From contig JADJVM010000005.1 of NCBI GenBank assembly GCA_016710595.1, forward strand, positions 352,113-416,112: DNA of 64,000 nucleotides, written 5' to 3'. Source of the stretch: Niastella sp. GTDB taxonomy: Bacteria > Bacteroidota > Bacteroidia > Chitinophagales > Chitinophagaceae. The notes beneath the pieces were generated by a model. The model had not been told where the DNA came from, ran no database searches, and worked only from the letters and a program-made list of their open reading frames with translations. Both the position numbers and the translations under genes were made by a program. Below are positions 36,071 through 45,374 of this stretch, in pieces (the first letter of the stretch is position 1; each line of letters opens with the position of its first letter).

Positions 36071-37444
36071 TTATTTATTAGATTTTAGCTTTACGGTGAA
36101 ATGCCTGAGTGCAGGTGCTTCTTCAATAATGGTTAATCCGTAAATCGTATTCCTTCTTTGAAAAACATCAATTACTACTTCGGCAACATAATCAATATGG
36201 CTTTGGGTATAAACCCGCCTGGGTATGGCAAGCCGTACCAATTCTAATGTTGCAGGAATTAATTTTCCATCGGCATCATATTTACCAAACATAAGTGATC
36301 CAATTTCTACTGACCGGATGCCTCCTTCTTCATATAATGCACAAGCCAAAGCCTGCCCGGGGTATTGATCAATGGGTATATGGGGTAAAAACTCTTTAGC
36401 ATCTAAATACACAGCATGCCCACCGCCGGGACGCATTACGGGTACGCCAGCAGCCACTAATTTCTCAGTGAGGTATTCGATACTACGAATGCGGTATTGC
36501 AAATAATTTTCTTCCATCACTTCTTTTAAACCAATCGCAATGGCCTCCAGGTCTCTACCGGCAAGGCCTCCATAAGTAGGAAACCCTTCTGTAATGATGA
36601 GGAGGTTGCGGCATTGCAAAGCCAGTGCTTCACTATGCATTGCCAAAAAACCGCCAATATTGGCAAAGGCATCTTTCTTGGCGCTCATGGTACAACCGTC
36701 GGCATAAGAAAAAAGTTCGTGTACAATTTCAGGAATAGGTTTATCAGTATATCCTTCTTCACGCAATTTTATAAACCAGGCATTTTCTGCAAACCGGCAG
36801 GCATCTATAAATAAAGGGATACCATATTGGGTACATATTTTACGTACTTCTTTAATATTTTGCATACTCACTGGCTGGCCGCCACCCGAGTTATTTGTAA
36901 CGGTAATAATTACCAGGGGAATATTTTTAGCGCCTTTATCAATGATAAATTTTTCGAGTGCAGCGGTATCCATATTTCCTTTAAAGGCTGCAGGGATGCC
37001 CGGGTGTTTGCCTTCTTCACATATTAAATCAATCCCTTCAGCGCCTGAAAACTCAATATTGGCACGGGTTGTATCAAACAAGGTGTTACTTACAAAATAT
37101 TTTCCTTTGCCTCCCAGTATCTCAAATAAAATTCTTTCTGCTGCCCGCCCCTGGTGTGTAGGAATAATAAAAGGCATACCGGTAATTTCCTGGATAGTAT
37201 TGCTGAAGTGGAAAAAACTCGGGCTACCGGCATAAGATTCATCTCCTTTCATAATACCTGCCCACTGGTTACTGCTCATGGCGCTGGTACCACTATCTGT
37301 TAAGAGATCAATTAATACATCCTGCGAATGAATAAGAAATGGATTATAAAATGCTTTTTCCAGGATCGCCGTCCTTTGTTCTTTGGTATTGAAATATATT
37401 GGTTCAACGGTTTTTATCCGGAAGGGTTCAATGATTGTACGCAT
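36071..37444 (-). CDS. tnaA: Tryptophanase
   Basis: About 457 residues from MRTIIEPFRIKTVEPI at 37444; the frame open to 37552 adds an implausible N-terminus. A PLP beta-eliminating lyase with LIDLLTDSGTSAMSSNQWAG, PTHQGRAAERILF and TMSAKKDAFANIGG. At the specificity position it has SVEIGSLMFGK rather than MERG, and it ends ALRHFTVKLK, both of tryptophanase type. It makes indole, pyruvate and ammonia from tryptophan. It is first of a two-gene unit with tpl, preceded by the palindrome at 37580. Confidence 0.9.
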   Translation of the reverse strand: MRTIIEPFRIKTVEPIYFNTKEQRTAILEKAFYNPFLIHSQDVLIDLLTDSGTSAMSSNQWAGIMKGDESYAGSPSFFHFSNTIQEITGMPFIIPTHQGRAAERILFEILGGKGKYFVSNTLFDTTRANIEFSGAEGIDLICEEGKHPGIPAAFKGNMDTAALEKFIIDKGAKNIPLVIITVTNNSGGGQPVSMQNIKEVRKICTQYGIPLFIDACRFAENAWFIKLREEGYTDKPIPEIVHELFSYADGCTMSAKKDAFANIGGFLAMHSEALALQCRNLLIITEGFPTYGGLAGRDLEAIAIGLKEVMEENYLQYRIRSIEYLTEKLVAAGVPVMRPGGGHAVYLDAKEFLPHIPIDQYPGQALACALYEEGGIRSVEIGSLMFGKYDADGKLIPATLELVRLAIPRRVYTQSHIDYVAEVVIDVFQRRNTIYGLTIIEEAPALRHFTVKLKSNK

Positions 37445-37579
37445 ACAAAAATTTGTAATGAAAAAAAAATTAAAAGTAGGGTTACCGGGATCCGGTAAAG
37501 AAGAAATTAAGAAGGGCGGGAAATAATATTTTTCCAAAGTTGCATGGCGCAAAGATGGCTTAGTTATTTAGAATAAAAA

Positions 37580-37593
37580 ATGATTTTTATCAT
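37580..37593. promoter_or_regulatory. Crp/Fnr-type palindrome ATGAT-N4-ATCAT between tnaA and the DUF2892 cluster
   Basis: ATGATTTTTATCAT is a perfect dyad about 136 bases upstream of the tnaA start (37444) and about 160 bases before the -7 element of the divergent plus-strand cluster. It could serve either direction. Confidence 0.6.
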
Positions 37594-37740
37594 ATTTCTT
37601 AAATAATACAATTTGATTTTTACACATGATAAAATAAAAAGTAATGTTACCATTGAAAATTTACAGCAATAACCGGCCTGACAGCATAAAACCGGTATTG
37701 GTATGCAACATTTGTTACTTAGCATGCCGTAAGAGCTATT

Positions 37741-37748
37741 TATATTTG
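37741..37748 (+). promoter_or_regulatory. Bacteroidota -7 element (TATATTTG)
   Basis: TATATTTG fits TAnnTTTG and lies 28 bases before the ATG at 37776. A transcript start near 37754 leaves a short leader and argues for 37776 over 37755 as the start of the DUF2892 gene. The -33 part is not clear. Confidence 0.4.
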
Positions 37749-37775
37749 CCACTTATGATAAAACCATTGGTTATT

Positions 37776-38012
37776 ATGAAACAAATTATTTTTAGCAATT
37801 GGAACTTTATGCGGTTATTCAGGCTTATTATTGGCCTCGGTATCATGATACAAGGAATCTACATAAAAGATATTTTATTTGGAATAGCCGGGTTTATTTT
37901 TGCAGGCATGGCGCTCTTTAACCTGGGTTGCTGTGCTGTAGGTGGTTGTGCCGTTGCGCCTAAGAAAAATACCGAAAACACAAAAGATATTCATTATGAA
38001 GAAGTGGTTTAG
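37776..38012 (+). CDS. DUF2892 small membrane protein
   Basis: About 78 residues from MKQIIFSNWNFMRLFR. Two hydrophobic helices contain RLIIGLGIMIQGIYIKDILFGIAGFIFAG and NLGCCAVGGCAV, the Cys-rich turn of DUF2892 (YgaP_TM) proteins. These often sit with rhodanese and thioredoxin genes, as here. It begins a plus-strand run of sulfur/redox genes. Function unknown. Confidence 0.78.
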   Translation: MKQIIFSNWNFMRLFRLIIGLGIMIQGIYIKDILFGIAGFIFAGMALFNLGCCAVGGCAVAPKKNTENTKDIHYEEVV

Positions 38013-38211
38013 TAACAATATTCTTTACCTGGCCGGGGCTGTATTAGGCTCCCTGGCGGGATATTTGTACTGGCAACAAATAGGATGTGCCAGTGGTACC
38101 TGTGCTATTACATCAAAGCCATTGAACAGTACACTCTACGGAGCCATGCTGGGCGCTTTGCTGCTTGGCCTGTTTAAAAAAAATAAGAAAAAAGAAAAAA
38201 TTGAATCGTGA
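37996..38211 (+). CDS. DUF6132 small membrane protein
   Basis: About 71 residues from MKKWFSNNILYLAGA at 37996, overlapping the end of the DUF2892 gene. A membrane helix with GAVLGSLAGYLYW leads to QIGCASGTCAITSKP, a paired-Cys signature of DUF6132, then a second helix and a Lys-rich tail. It is probably coupled to its neighbours. A thiol or sulfur relay role is possible but unproven. Confidence 0.78.
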   Translation: MKKWFSNNILYLAGAVLGSLAGYLYWQQIGCASGTCAITSKPLNSTLYGAMLGALLLGLFKKNKKKEKIES

Positions 38212-38504
38212 CTTTTAATGAAATCATACAATCTGATAAACTCGTTTTAGTAGACTTTTTTGCAACCTGGTGCGGGCCTTGTAAAACGATGGCGCCCATA
38301 CTTAAAGAAGTAAAAGATGCGATGGGTAATGCCGCTACCATCATAAAAGTAGATGTAGATAAAAGTCCACAGGCAGCTCAATATTACCAGATACAAGGTG
38401 TACCTACCTTAATATTATTTAAACAAGGCAAACCGCTTTGGAGGCAAAGTGGAGTGGTGCCCGGTAAGCAGCTTATTGACATTATTAAAAAACATACAAC
38501 CTAA
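38208..38504 (+). CDS. trxA: Thioredoxin
   Basis: A 98-residue thioredoxin with DFFATWCGPCKTMAP (C22, C25) and the cis-Pro stretch GVPTLILF. There is no signal peptide, so it is cytoplasmic. The start overlaps the DUF6132 stop by 4 bases. It likely reduces disulfides or persulfides together with the adjacent rhodanese. Confidence 0.93.
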   Translation: MTFNEIIQSDKLVLVDFFATWCGPCKTMAPILKEVKDAMGNAATIIKVDVDKSPQAAQYYQIQGVPTLILFKQGKPLWRQSGVVPGKQLIDIIKKHTT

Positions 38505-38512
38505 ATTTAAAA

Positions 38513-38824
38513 ATGAGTTTCTTACAAAGACTATTTGGCAGCAGCCAAAAAGCAGGTTTAGCAGAAATTATTTCACAAGGGGCTTTCCTGGTAGATGTGC
38601 GATCAGCACAGGAATTTGCCTGTGGACATGTAAAAGGATCTGTAAATATCCCTTTACAAATTCTCCCTTCACAACTTTCAAAATTTAAAAACAAAAAAAA
38701 TATTATTGTCTTTTGTTTAAGTGGTATGCGGAGTGGACAAGCAAAAAAAATATTAGAACAAAATGGTTTTACCAATGTAATAAATGGAGGTACCTGGACG
38801 CAGGTGAATCAGTTTGTATCTTAG
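38513..38824 (+). CDS. Single-domain rhodanese
   Basis: A 103-residue rhodanese-like protein with FLVDVRSAQEFACGHVKGSVNIP and the active-site loop CLSGMRSG (C68). No signal peptide. It lies 8 bases after the thioredoxin gene, last of the four-gene sulfur/redox group, and is followed by a terminator hairpin. It is a probable sulfurtransferase. Confidence 0.93.
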   Translation: MSFLQRLFGSSQKAGLAEIISQGAFLVDVRSAQEFACGHVKGSVNIPLQILPSQLSKFKNKKNIIVFCLSGMRSGQAKKILEQNGFTNVINGGTWTQVNQFVS

Positions 38825-38839
38825 TAAAAACAATGTAAG

Positions 38840-38884
38840 AAAAGTGCAGTAGTAGATGCATAACATCTTACTGTACTTTTTTTT
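38840..38884 (+). terminator. Rho-independent terminator after the rhodanese gene
   Basis: An imperfect hairpin of AAAGTGCAGTA/AGATG with CATCT/ACTGTACTTT and a CATAA loop, followed by a run of T (to 38884). It closes the DUF2892-rhodanese unit and separates it from the efflux genes. Confidence 0.75.
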
Positions 38885-38952
38885 ATACCTAAAAAAATAA
38901 CTATTCTGCGTTGAAGGTTACAAATGTTACCGAATCCCCTTTTAATCAGCAT

Positions 38953-38960
38953 TAGTTTTG
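38953..38960 (+). promoter_or_regulatory. Bacteroidota -7 element (TAGTTTTG)
   Basis: TAGTTTTG fits TAnnTTTG and lies 19 bases before the TolC-family ATG, giving a very short leader. It implies that the efflux operon has its own promoter after the terminator at 38840-38884. Confidence 0.4.
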
Positions 38961-38979
38961 CATTCAAAATTTTAAATGA

Positions 38980-40323
38980 ATGCATAGGATAAAACGATTC
39001 ACATTTTTAGCAGCGCTCATCGCAATAGTCTTTAATTCTTTTTATTTAGAAACAAATGCACAGGACAGTGCCCGGTTCCTGTCATTAAACGAGGCCATTA
39101 CTGCTACAATTCAAAACAACAGGGCCATACAACTGGCCACATTAGATGAAAACATTGCGGCCGCTAAATACAAACAAACAGAAGCTATTTATTTGCCACA
39201 ACTAGGCGTTTCCTATACTGCGATGAATACGAATAACCCGCTGAATGCTTTTGGTTTTAAACTGCAGCAAAAAATTATCGTTCAAAATGATTTTAATCCC
39301 GCACTCTTAAATAACCCCGGCGCTACTTCTGATTTCACTGCAAAACTTGAATTGCAGCAACCCATTATTAATATGGATTTACAATACCAAAGAAAAGCCG
39401 CAGCTAAACAAACAGAAGTATATAAATACAAAACCCAACGTAGCAAAGAATATCTTACTTATGAAGTACAAAAAGCTTATTTGCAATTACAATTAGCTTA
39501 TGATGCAAAAATATTATTGGAAGAAGCTCTACAAACTGCACAGTCGGTTTATAAATTTACCGATGACCACTACCAGCAAGGCCTTATTCAAAAATCGGAT
39601 GTTCTGAACGCCCGGGTACAGGTAACTACCGTAGAAACCAACCTGGCAAAAGCCAAAAGCAATATTGGCAATGCCTCTGATTATTTAAGTTTATTAATGG
39701 CCAGGCCGGGAGGCACCATCTATACGATAGAAAAAAGTAATACCCTAACTGTTTTTGAAAATAATATACCAGCCAGAATAGATAGTAGCCGACCAGATTT
39801 TTTAGCCATGCAAAAAGCGATAGAAGCATCCAGCTTAATGATTATTGCAAACAAAAAAAACTACATGCCAAAACTCAATGCGTTTGCCAGTTACCAGTTA
39901 AATGATAAACAACCACTGGGTTTTGGGGCAAATGCTTATGTAGCCGGAGTACAACTTACCTGGAATATTTTTAAAGGCAACAGTATCAAAAATTCAATCG
40001 CTACCCAAAAGCTGGAACGAAATAAAATGGAATCAGAATTAAACAAGCAAATAGAACAAACCCAACTGGAACTTACCAAAGCCTACCGTGATTTAGGCGA
40101 TGCACAATTTGATATTCAGCAACAAAAAGCAGCTATTGAACAGGCAAAAGAAGCTTTACAAATTTTACAAAACCGTTACAACCAGGGCCTGGTAAATACT
40201 ACTGATGTATTGATGGCCAATACACAATATTCTCAGCAAAAATTTGCACTGGCCCAGGCACAATTTACAGCAAACCTTACCAAAGCCTACATACAACTAT
40301 TAACAACCAGTACCACTAAATAA
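38980..40323 (+). CDS. TolC-family outer-membrane efflux protein
   Basis: A 447-residue exported protein. The signal peptide ends near LETNAQ. Two coiled-coil OEP repeats are visible (about 30-230 and 245-440) with SLNEAITATIQNNRAIQLA, QGLIQKSDVLNARVQV and the matching RYNQGLVNTTDVLMANTQY. It forms the outer channel for the adaptor and RND pump encoded next. Confidence 0.92.
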   Translation: MHRIKRFTFLAALIAIVFNSFYLETNAQDSARFLSLNEAITATIQNNRAIQLATLDENIAAAKYKQTEAIYLPQLGVSYTAMNTNNPLNAFGFKLQQKIIVQNDFNPALLNNPGATSDFTAKLELQQPIINMDLQYQRKAAAKQTEVYKYKTQRSKEYLTYEVQKAYLQLQLAYDAKILLEEALQTAQSVYKFTDDHYQQGLIQKSDVLNARVQVTTVETNLAKAKSNIGNASDYLSLLMARPGGTIYTIEKSNTLTVFENNIPARIDSSRPDFLAMQKAIEASSLMIIANKKNYMPKLNAFASYQLNDKQPLGFGANAYVAGVQLTWNIFKGNSIKNSIATQKLERNKMESELNKQIEQTQLELTKAYRDLGDAQFDIQQQKAAIEQAKEALQILQNRYNQGLVNTTDVLMANTQYSQQKFALAQAQFTANLTKAYIQLLTTSTTK

Positions 40324-40342
40324 AATTTTTAAATCAAGATAT

Positions 40343-41449
40343 ATGACTCTACATTTTAAATATGCACTTGGCATGATAACCGGTATCAGTGTACTTTTTT
40401 TAAGCGCCTGTTCTTCCCATAAAAAAGATACAACCATTGCCAATAGTGATACACCCATTTTGGTTACAGTATCTACACCCGCTGCAGCCGCAACAACAGA
40501 AATTAATTTAAGTGGACAAATAGAAGCTTCACAAACCGCAAACATCAGTACCAGAGTAATGGGTTTCATTAGTATGCTAAAAGTAAAAGTAGGTGATCAT
40601 GTAAGCAAAGGTCAATTACTGGCAACCATTAGCAGCCAGGATATATTGGCCAAACGTTCGCAAACCGATGCCATGATAAATGAAGCACAAGCGGCAGTAA
40701 TCAGTGCAAAAAAAGATGTAGATAGATTTTCAATTTTATATAAACAACAGAGTGCTACGGCAAAAGAATTAGATAATGTAACCCTGCAATACAATGCTGC
40801 AAAAGCAAGGCTGGAAGGTGCCAGGCAAATGCGAAATGAAGTAAATGCAAATTTGGGATATACCAGTTTAACGGCACCTTTCTCAGGCATTGTAGTTCAA
40901 AAAATGGCTGAACAAGGAAGCCTAGCAAACCCGGGTATGCCCTTATTAACTATTGAACAAAATGGAAATTACCAGGTTAGCGCATCGGTACCTGAAAATG
41001 TGATCAATCAAATTAAACTTGGAGATAAAGCAAATGTTTCAATTAAATCTATTGAAAAAATGATTCCGGCTACCGTATCTCAAATTAATCCCTCCTCACA
41101 ATTTACAGGCGGGCAATACATTATAAAATTGAATATCCCGGATGCAGAAAAAAAGGGATTGTATGCAGGCATGTATGCAACGGTATCCATCGCAACGCCT
41201 GGAGCTGTAACGGCAAATACTACTAACAATGCCATATTGGTACCCGTATCCAGTATTATAAAAAAGGACCAGCTTACCGGTTTATATAGTATTGGCAGTA
41301 ACCATACTGCTTTGCTCCGCTGGGTACGGTTGGGTAAAATTTTAGGAGATAAAGTAGAAGTACTTTCGGGCTTAGGAAAAGAAGAATCATTTATTGTTTC
41401 TGCTGAAGGCAAATTATATAATGGGGCACCAGTTACAATAAAAAAGTAA
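40343..41449 (+). CDS. RND efflux periplasmic adaptor
   Basis: A 368-residue lipoprotein-type membrane fusion protein (lipobox LFLSAC). The order is beta-barrel/lipoyl segment (VKVGDHVSKGQLLATI, SLTAPFSGIVVQKMAEQGSLANPG), alpha-hairpin between, and a C-terminal proximal domain. It lies 19 bases after the TolC gene. No clear Met/His-rich metal site is seen, so the substrate class is open. Confidence 0.92.
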   Translation: MTLHFKYALGMITGISVLFLSACSSHKKDTTIANSDTPILVTVSTPAAAATTEINLSGQIEASQTANISTRVMGFISMLKVKVGDHVSKGQLLATISSQDILAKRSQTDAMINEAQAAVISAKKDVDRFSILYKQQSATAKELDNVTLQYNAAKARLEGARQMRNEVNANLGYTSLTAPFSGIVVQKMAEQGSLANPGMPLLTIEQNGNYQVSASVPENVINQIKLGDKANVSIKSIEKMIPATVSQINPSSQFTGGQYIIKLNIPDAEKKGLYAGMYATVSIATPGAVTANTTNNAILVPVSSIIKKDQLTGLYSIGSNHTALLRWVRLGKILGDKVEVLSGLGKEESFIVSAEGKLYNGAPVTIKK

Positions 41450-41548
41450 AATCATTTTTAAATACAAAAAGTTAGCACCCTAAGCATACTGTATGTATAA
41501 AAAGATGTAAAAAATTATACCGGGTATAACCCCATAAAAAATTAAAAA

Positions 41549-44500
41549 ATGAAAAACGGTTTTTCAGGAAATATAGCCAAAGCCTTTATACAATCTAAAT
41601 TAACCATCCTGCTGATGATTGGGTTCCTGCTTATTGGCGGGTATAGCACTTTTCTTATTCCACGGGAAGAAGAGCCTCAAATAACAGTGCCTATGGCTGA
41701 TATTTTTATTGGTTACCCGGGTGCAACACCTAAAGATGCTGAAACGAAAGTAGCAGCTCCTTTAGAAAAAATTATTTCTAATATCAAAGGTGTGGAGTAT
41801 GTGTATTCTACCAGTATGGAAGGACAGGTGATGATTATAGTACAATTTAAAGTAGGAGAAGATGTGGAACGGTCTCTTGTAAAATTGTATAGTGAGTTGA
41901 TGAAAAATATGGATAAAATGCCGCAAGGCATCGGCCTGCCATTAATTAAAACAAGGGCCATTGATGATGTGCCCGTATTGGGCCTCACTTTATGGAGTAA
42001 CCATTATGATGATTACCAGCTTAAACAAATAGGACAAGCCTTTACCAATGAAATAAAAAAAATTACGGATGTAAGTGATATCAACATAATGGGTGGAAGA
42101 AGCCGGCAAGTAAAAGTACTGCTAGACAAGAATAAAATGGCTGAAAATAAAGTTGATTTCTTATCTATAAACAAACAAATACAGGGTAGCAATGCCCAAA
42201 TGAATAGCGGTAATTTATTACAGCAAGACACTGTTTTTTCTGTGGTAACAGGAAATTTTTTAAACAATGCAGAAGATGTTGCCAACCTGGTAATAGGCAT
42301 TAATCAACAACAACCCGTTTACCTGAAACAAATTGCAACAGTAGAAGAAGGGCCAGAAACGAGTAACCAATATGTATTATTTGGCTATGGTAAAGCTGAC
42401 ACTACAATGGCTGGTGCATTCAAATCGAATTACCCTGCCATTACCTTAAGTATTGCAAAAACAAAAGGTGCAGATGCGATGAAATTATCCAAACAAATTT
42501 TGGATAAAGTAGAAACCCTCAAAAAAGATTTATTGCCCAACGAAGTACAGCTAACGGTAAGCCGCAATTACGGTGAAACCGCTTCCCATAAAGTTTCAGA
42601 ATTATTATTTCATTTATTTATTTCAATTGTAGTAGTAACCTTGTTTGTAATGCTGGCCATGGGTTGGCGTGGCGGCTTAGTGGTATTCCTTTCGGTACCG
42701 GTAACCTTTGCGCTAACTTTATTTAGCTATTATTTTATGGATTATACCCTCAATAGAATAACGCTTTTTGCGCTGGTATTTATAACGGGTATCGTGGTTG
42801 ATGATTCCATCATTATTGCAGAAAATATGCACCGGCATTTTAAAATGAAAAAACTGCCGCCCTTGCAAGCTGCGATTTATGCAATCAATGAAGTGGGCAA
42901 CCCAACTATTTTAGCAACCTTTACCGTAGTGGCTGCTGTATTACCCATGGCATTTGTATCTGGCATGATGGGCCCTTACATGAGCCCCATGCCAATAGGT
43001 GCATCCATCGCAATGATGCTTTCTTTAGTGGTAGCCCTTACACTTACACCCTACCTTGGCTATATCTTTTTGCGGGAAAAGGAAAAGAAAGGAAATGCTT
43101 CCAATGAAAAAAAATCACCAGGCCTGGAAGAAAACAGGATCTATAAAATATATTATGCATTTATAAATCCGCTGTTGAATAGTCGTTGGAAACGCTGGAC
43201 TTTTATGCTGAGTATTGTCGTTATTTTATTAGGTTCCTTAATGCTGTTTTATACCAAATCCGTAGCCCTAAAAATGTTGCCATTTGATAATAAAAATGAA
43301 TTCCAGGTAGTGATCGATATGCCAGAAGGAACTACACTGGAAAAAACACAGACAGTTACTAAAGATATTGCAGCTTATGTTTCTACCCACACATTGGTAG
43401 AAAATTACCAGGCTTATATCGGTACTGCGGCTCCTATAAGTTTTAATGGTTTAGTAAGGCATTATGATTTAAGACGGGGAGATAACGTGGCAGACATACA
43501 AGTAAATTTAGTTGGTAAAGATAAAAGGGATTTACAAAGCCATGATATTGCCAAGCTCATGCGAAAACCTATTCAGGAAATTGCTAAAAAATATAATGCC
43601 AATGTAAAAATTGTAGAAGTGCCTCCGGGGCCACCGGTATTATCTACATTGGTTGCAGAAATTTATGGCCCTGATTACAAGGAGCAAATAAAAATTGCAG
43701 ACCAGGTGAAAAACTTATTTACTAAAACCAGTAATGTGGTAGATGTGGACTGGATGGTTGAAAATAAACAACCGGAATATAAAGTAGAAGTAGATAAGGA
43801 AAAAGCCATGCGGTATGGTGTATCACCTGCACAAATAACGGCTATCGTAAATGCTGCTGTAAGTGGCATGCCGGCGGGAAATATTTTTCAACCGGAAGCT
43901 TTTACCCAAACACAAATTCGTTTGCAATTAGGTGATGATGAAAAATCTGACATACAGGATTTACTTGATGTAAAAATTATCGGTATGCAGGGTAATGCCG
44001 TACCAGTAAGGGATTTGGTAACGGTAAGCCGTGATACAAAACCAGGAAATATTTATCGCAAAAATCAAAAAGAAGTGGTATATGTTTTAGCTGATATGTC
44101 CGGCAATTTAGAAAGCCCATCTTATGCTATTGCTGATATTTCTGCGAAAATAAAAAACATTAAAATACCCAAAGGGTACACACTAAGTGAAGAATATACC
44201 CATCAACCGGAATTACAGGAAAACTATACCATAAAATGGGATGGGGAGTGGCAGATTACGTATGAAGTGTTTAGAGACCTGGGTATTGCCTTTGCGGTGG
44301 TAATATTATTAATTTATATTTTAATTGTAGGCTGGTTTCAAAATTTCACGGTTCCGCTGGTAATGCTTGCAGCCATCCCTTTATCCTTAATAGGAATTGT
44401 GTTGGGGCATTGGATGCTGGGCGCATATTTCACTGCAACTTCCATGATTGGGTTTATAGCGCTGGCGGGTGTGATGGTACGGAACTCTGTACTGCTGATA

Positions 44501-44758
44501 GATTTTATCAATATCCGGTTAAGGGAAAATATACCATTAAAACAAGCCATCATAGAAGCGGGAGCGGTACGTACCACGCCCATCTTATTAACGGCCGGTG
44601 CGGTAGCCCTGGGGGCCATCATCATTTTGTTTGATCCTATATTTCAGGGCCTGGCAATTTCATTAATGGGTGGTACCATTACATCTACCTTTCTTACATT
44701 ATTAGTTGTGCCTTTATTATATTATAAAATGATGCGCAAAAAAACATTAAAAAAATAA
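41549..44758 (+). CDS. RND efflux permease
   Basis: A 1069-residue inner-membrane pump of the AcrB/HAE superfamily with 12 helices in two repeats and two large periplasmic loops. Motifs include FLIPREEEPQITVPMADIFI, GIVVDDSIIIAENMHRHF (with paired Asp in helix 4), and GVMVRNSVLLIDFINIRL. The sequence resembles the HAE/Cus-like branch common in Bacteroidota; the substrate cannot be stated. It completes the tripartite pump. Confidence 0.93.
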   Translation: MKNGFSGNIAKAFIQSKLTILLMIGFLLIGGYSTFLIPREEEPQITVPMADIFIGYPGATPKDAETKVAAPLEKIISNIKGVEYVYSTSMEGQVMIIVQFKVGEDVERSLVKLYSELMKNMDKMPQGIGLPLIKTRAIDDVPVLGLTLWSNHYDDYQLKQIGQAFTNEIKKITDVSDINIMGGRSRQVKVLLDKNKMAENKVDFLSINKQIQGSNAQMNSGNLLQQDTVFSVVTGNFLNNAEDVANLVIGINQQQPVYLKQIATVEEGPETSNQYVLFGYGKADTTMAGAFKSNYPAITLSIAKTKGADAMKLSKQILDKVETLKKDLLPNEVQLTVSRNYGETASHKVSELLFHLFISIVVVTLFVMLAMGWRGGLVVFLSVPVTFALTLFSYYFMDYTLNRITLFALVFITGIVVDDSIIIAENMHRHFKMKKLPPLQAAIYAINEVGNPTILATFTVVAAVLPMAFVSGMMGPYMSPMPIGASIAMMLSLVVALTLTPYLGYIFLREKEKKGNASNEKKSPGLEENRIYKIYYAFINPLLNSRWKRWTFMLSIVVILLGSLMLFYTKSVALKMLPFDNKNEFQVVIDMPEGTTLEKTQTVTKDIAAYVSTHTLVENYQAYIGTAAPISFNGLVRHYDLRRGDNVADIQVNLVGKDKRDLQSHDIAKLMRKPIQEIAKKYNANVKIVEVPPGPPVLSTLVAEIYGPDYKEQIKIADQVKNLFTKTSNVVDVDWMVENKQPEYKVEVDKEKAMRYGVSPAQITAIVNAAVSGMPAGNIFQPEAFTQTQIRLQLGDDEKSDIQDLLDVKIIGMQGNAVPVRDLVTVSRDTKPGNIYRKNQKEVVYVLADMSGNLESPSYAIADISAKIKNIKIPKGYTLSEEYTHQPELQENYTIKWDGEWQITYEVFRDLGIAFAVVILLIYILIVGWFQNFTVPLVMLAAIPLSLIGIVLGHWMLGAYFTATSMIGFIALAGVMVRNSVLLIDFINIRLRENIPLKQAIIEAGAVRTTPILLTAGAVALGAIIILFDPIFQGLAISLMGGTITSTFLTLLVVPLLYYKMMRKKTLKK

Positions 44759-44768
44759 ACCCATCATC

Positions 44769-45077
44769 ATGAAATTATTGATAGTAACAAGCTTAAAAGA
44801 ATGCCAGGAAGATGTAGCGCAAATTTTTAAAAATGCCAATATCAAGGCATTCAGTTATACCGGCATCACAGGTTCAAAAGATTCAAATGGCGATAACCTG
44901 TCAGAAGGCTGGTTTGCCAGTGGAGATGCCCAGTTTGATTCTTTGGTACAGTTTAGTTTTACGCAAGATGAAACTGCACAATATGCGATGAGATTGGTGA
45001 AAGCCTATAACGATAATAAAGATTCTAAATACCCTATCAGGGCATTTATTTTAGCAGTAGAAAATTCAAGTCATTAA
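44769..45077 (+). CDS. Small PII-like/ferredoxin-fold protein
   Basis: A 102-residue protein with an alternating alpha/beta pattern (MKLLIVTSLKECQEDVAQIFKNANIKAFSY, ending YPIRAFILAVENSS) like PII-type or DUF3240 small proteins found after RND pumps. It lies 10 bases after the permease gene, so it is co-transcribed. A regulatory role on the pump is only inferred. Confidence 0.6.
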   Translation: MKLLIVTSLKECQEDVAQIFKNANIKAFSYTGITGSKDSNGDNLSEGWFASGDAQFDSLVQFSFTQDETAQYAMRLVKAYNDNKDSKYPIRAFILAVENSSH

Positions 45078-45089
45078 AAAATAATAATT

Positions 45090-45287
45090 ATGAGAGAAAA
45101 AATTGTAAGGGCCGTCGCCGGCTCGATGGTGCTCATCAGCATTAGCCTGGCATATTTTGTAAATATAAACTGGCTATTACTTGGCGTTTTTGTAGGGGTA
45201 AATTTATTACAATCCAGTTTTACAAGGTTTTGCCCATTAGAGAAAATTTTAGATGCCGCAGGTGTAGAGAAAGGAAATAGCTGCTAG
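45090..45287 (+). CDS. DUF2892 small membrane protein
   Basis: A 65-residue protein: IVRAVAGSMVLISISLAYFVNINWLLLGVFVG, NLLQSSFTRFCPLEKIL. Two helices and the F(T)xFCPxxxIL ending are typical of the DUF2892 (YgaP_TM) type with one Cys. It is often linked to sulfurtransferases. Last gene before the Crp/Fnr regulator. Confidence 0.82.
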   Translation: MREKIVRAVAGSMVLISISLAYFVNINWLLLGVFVGVNLLQSSFTRFCPLEKILDAAGVEKGNSC

Positions 45288-45330
45288 ACCTTTCAGGATA
45301 TAAGCAGTATCCACCTCAAGTTTTAAAACA

Positions 45331-45338
45331 TATCTTTG
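45331..45338 (+). promoter_or_regulatory. Bacteroidota -7 element (TATCTTTG) before the Crp/Fnr gene
   Basis: TATCTTTG fits TAnnTTTG and lies 36 bases before the ATG at 45375. No clear -33 part is seen, so this is tentative. Confidence 0.35.
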
Positions 45339-45374
45339 CCATTCATTTTAAATGATCTTATTGTAATATAATGT

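Noticed and set aside
37564..37752. Minus-strand open frame of 62 codons between tnaA and DUF2892
   Set aside because: It covers the palindrome and promoter region and overlaps the start of the plus-strand cluster; no coding pattern.
45288..45374. Autoregulatory ATGAT-N4-ATCAT site before the Crp/Fnr gene
   Set aside because: A TCATTTTAAATGA dyad is present but with the wrong arms and spacing.
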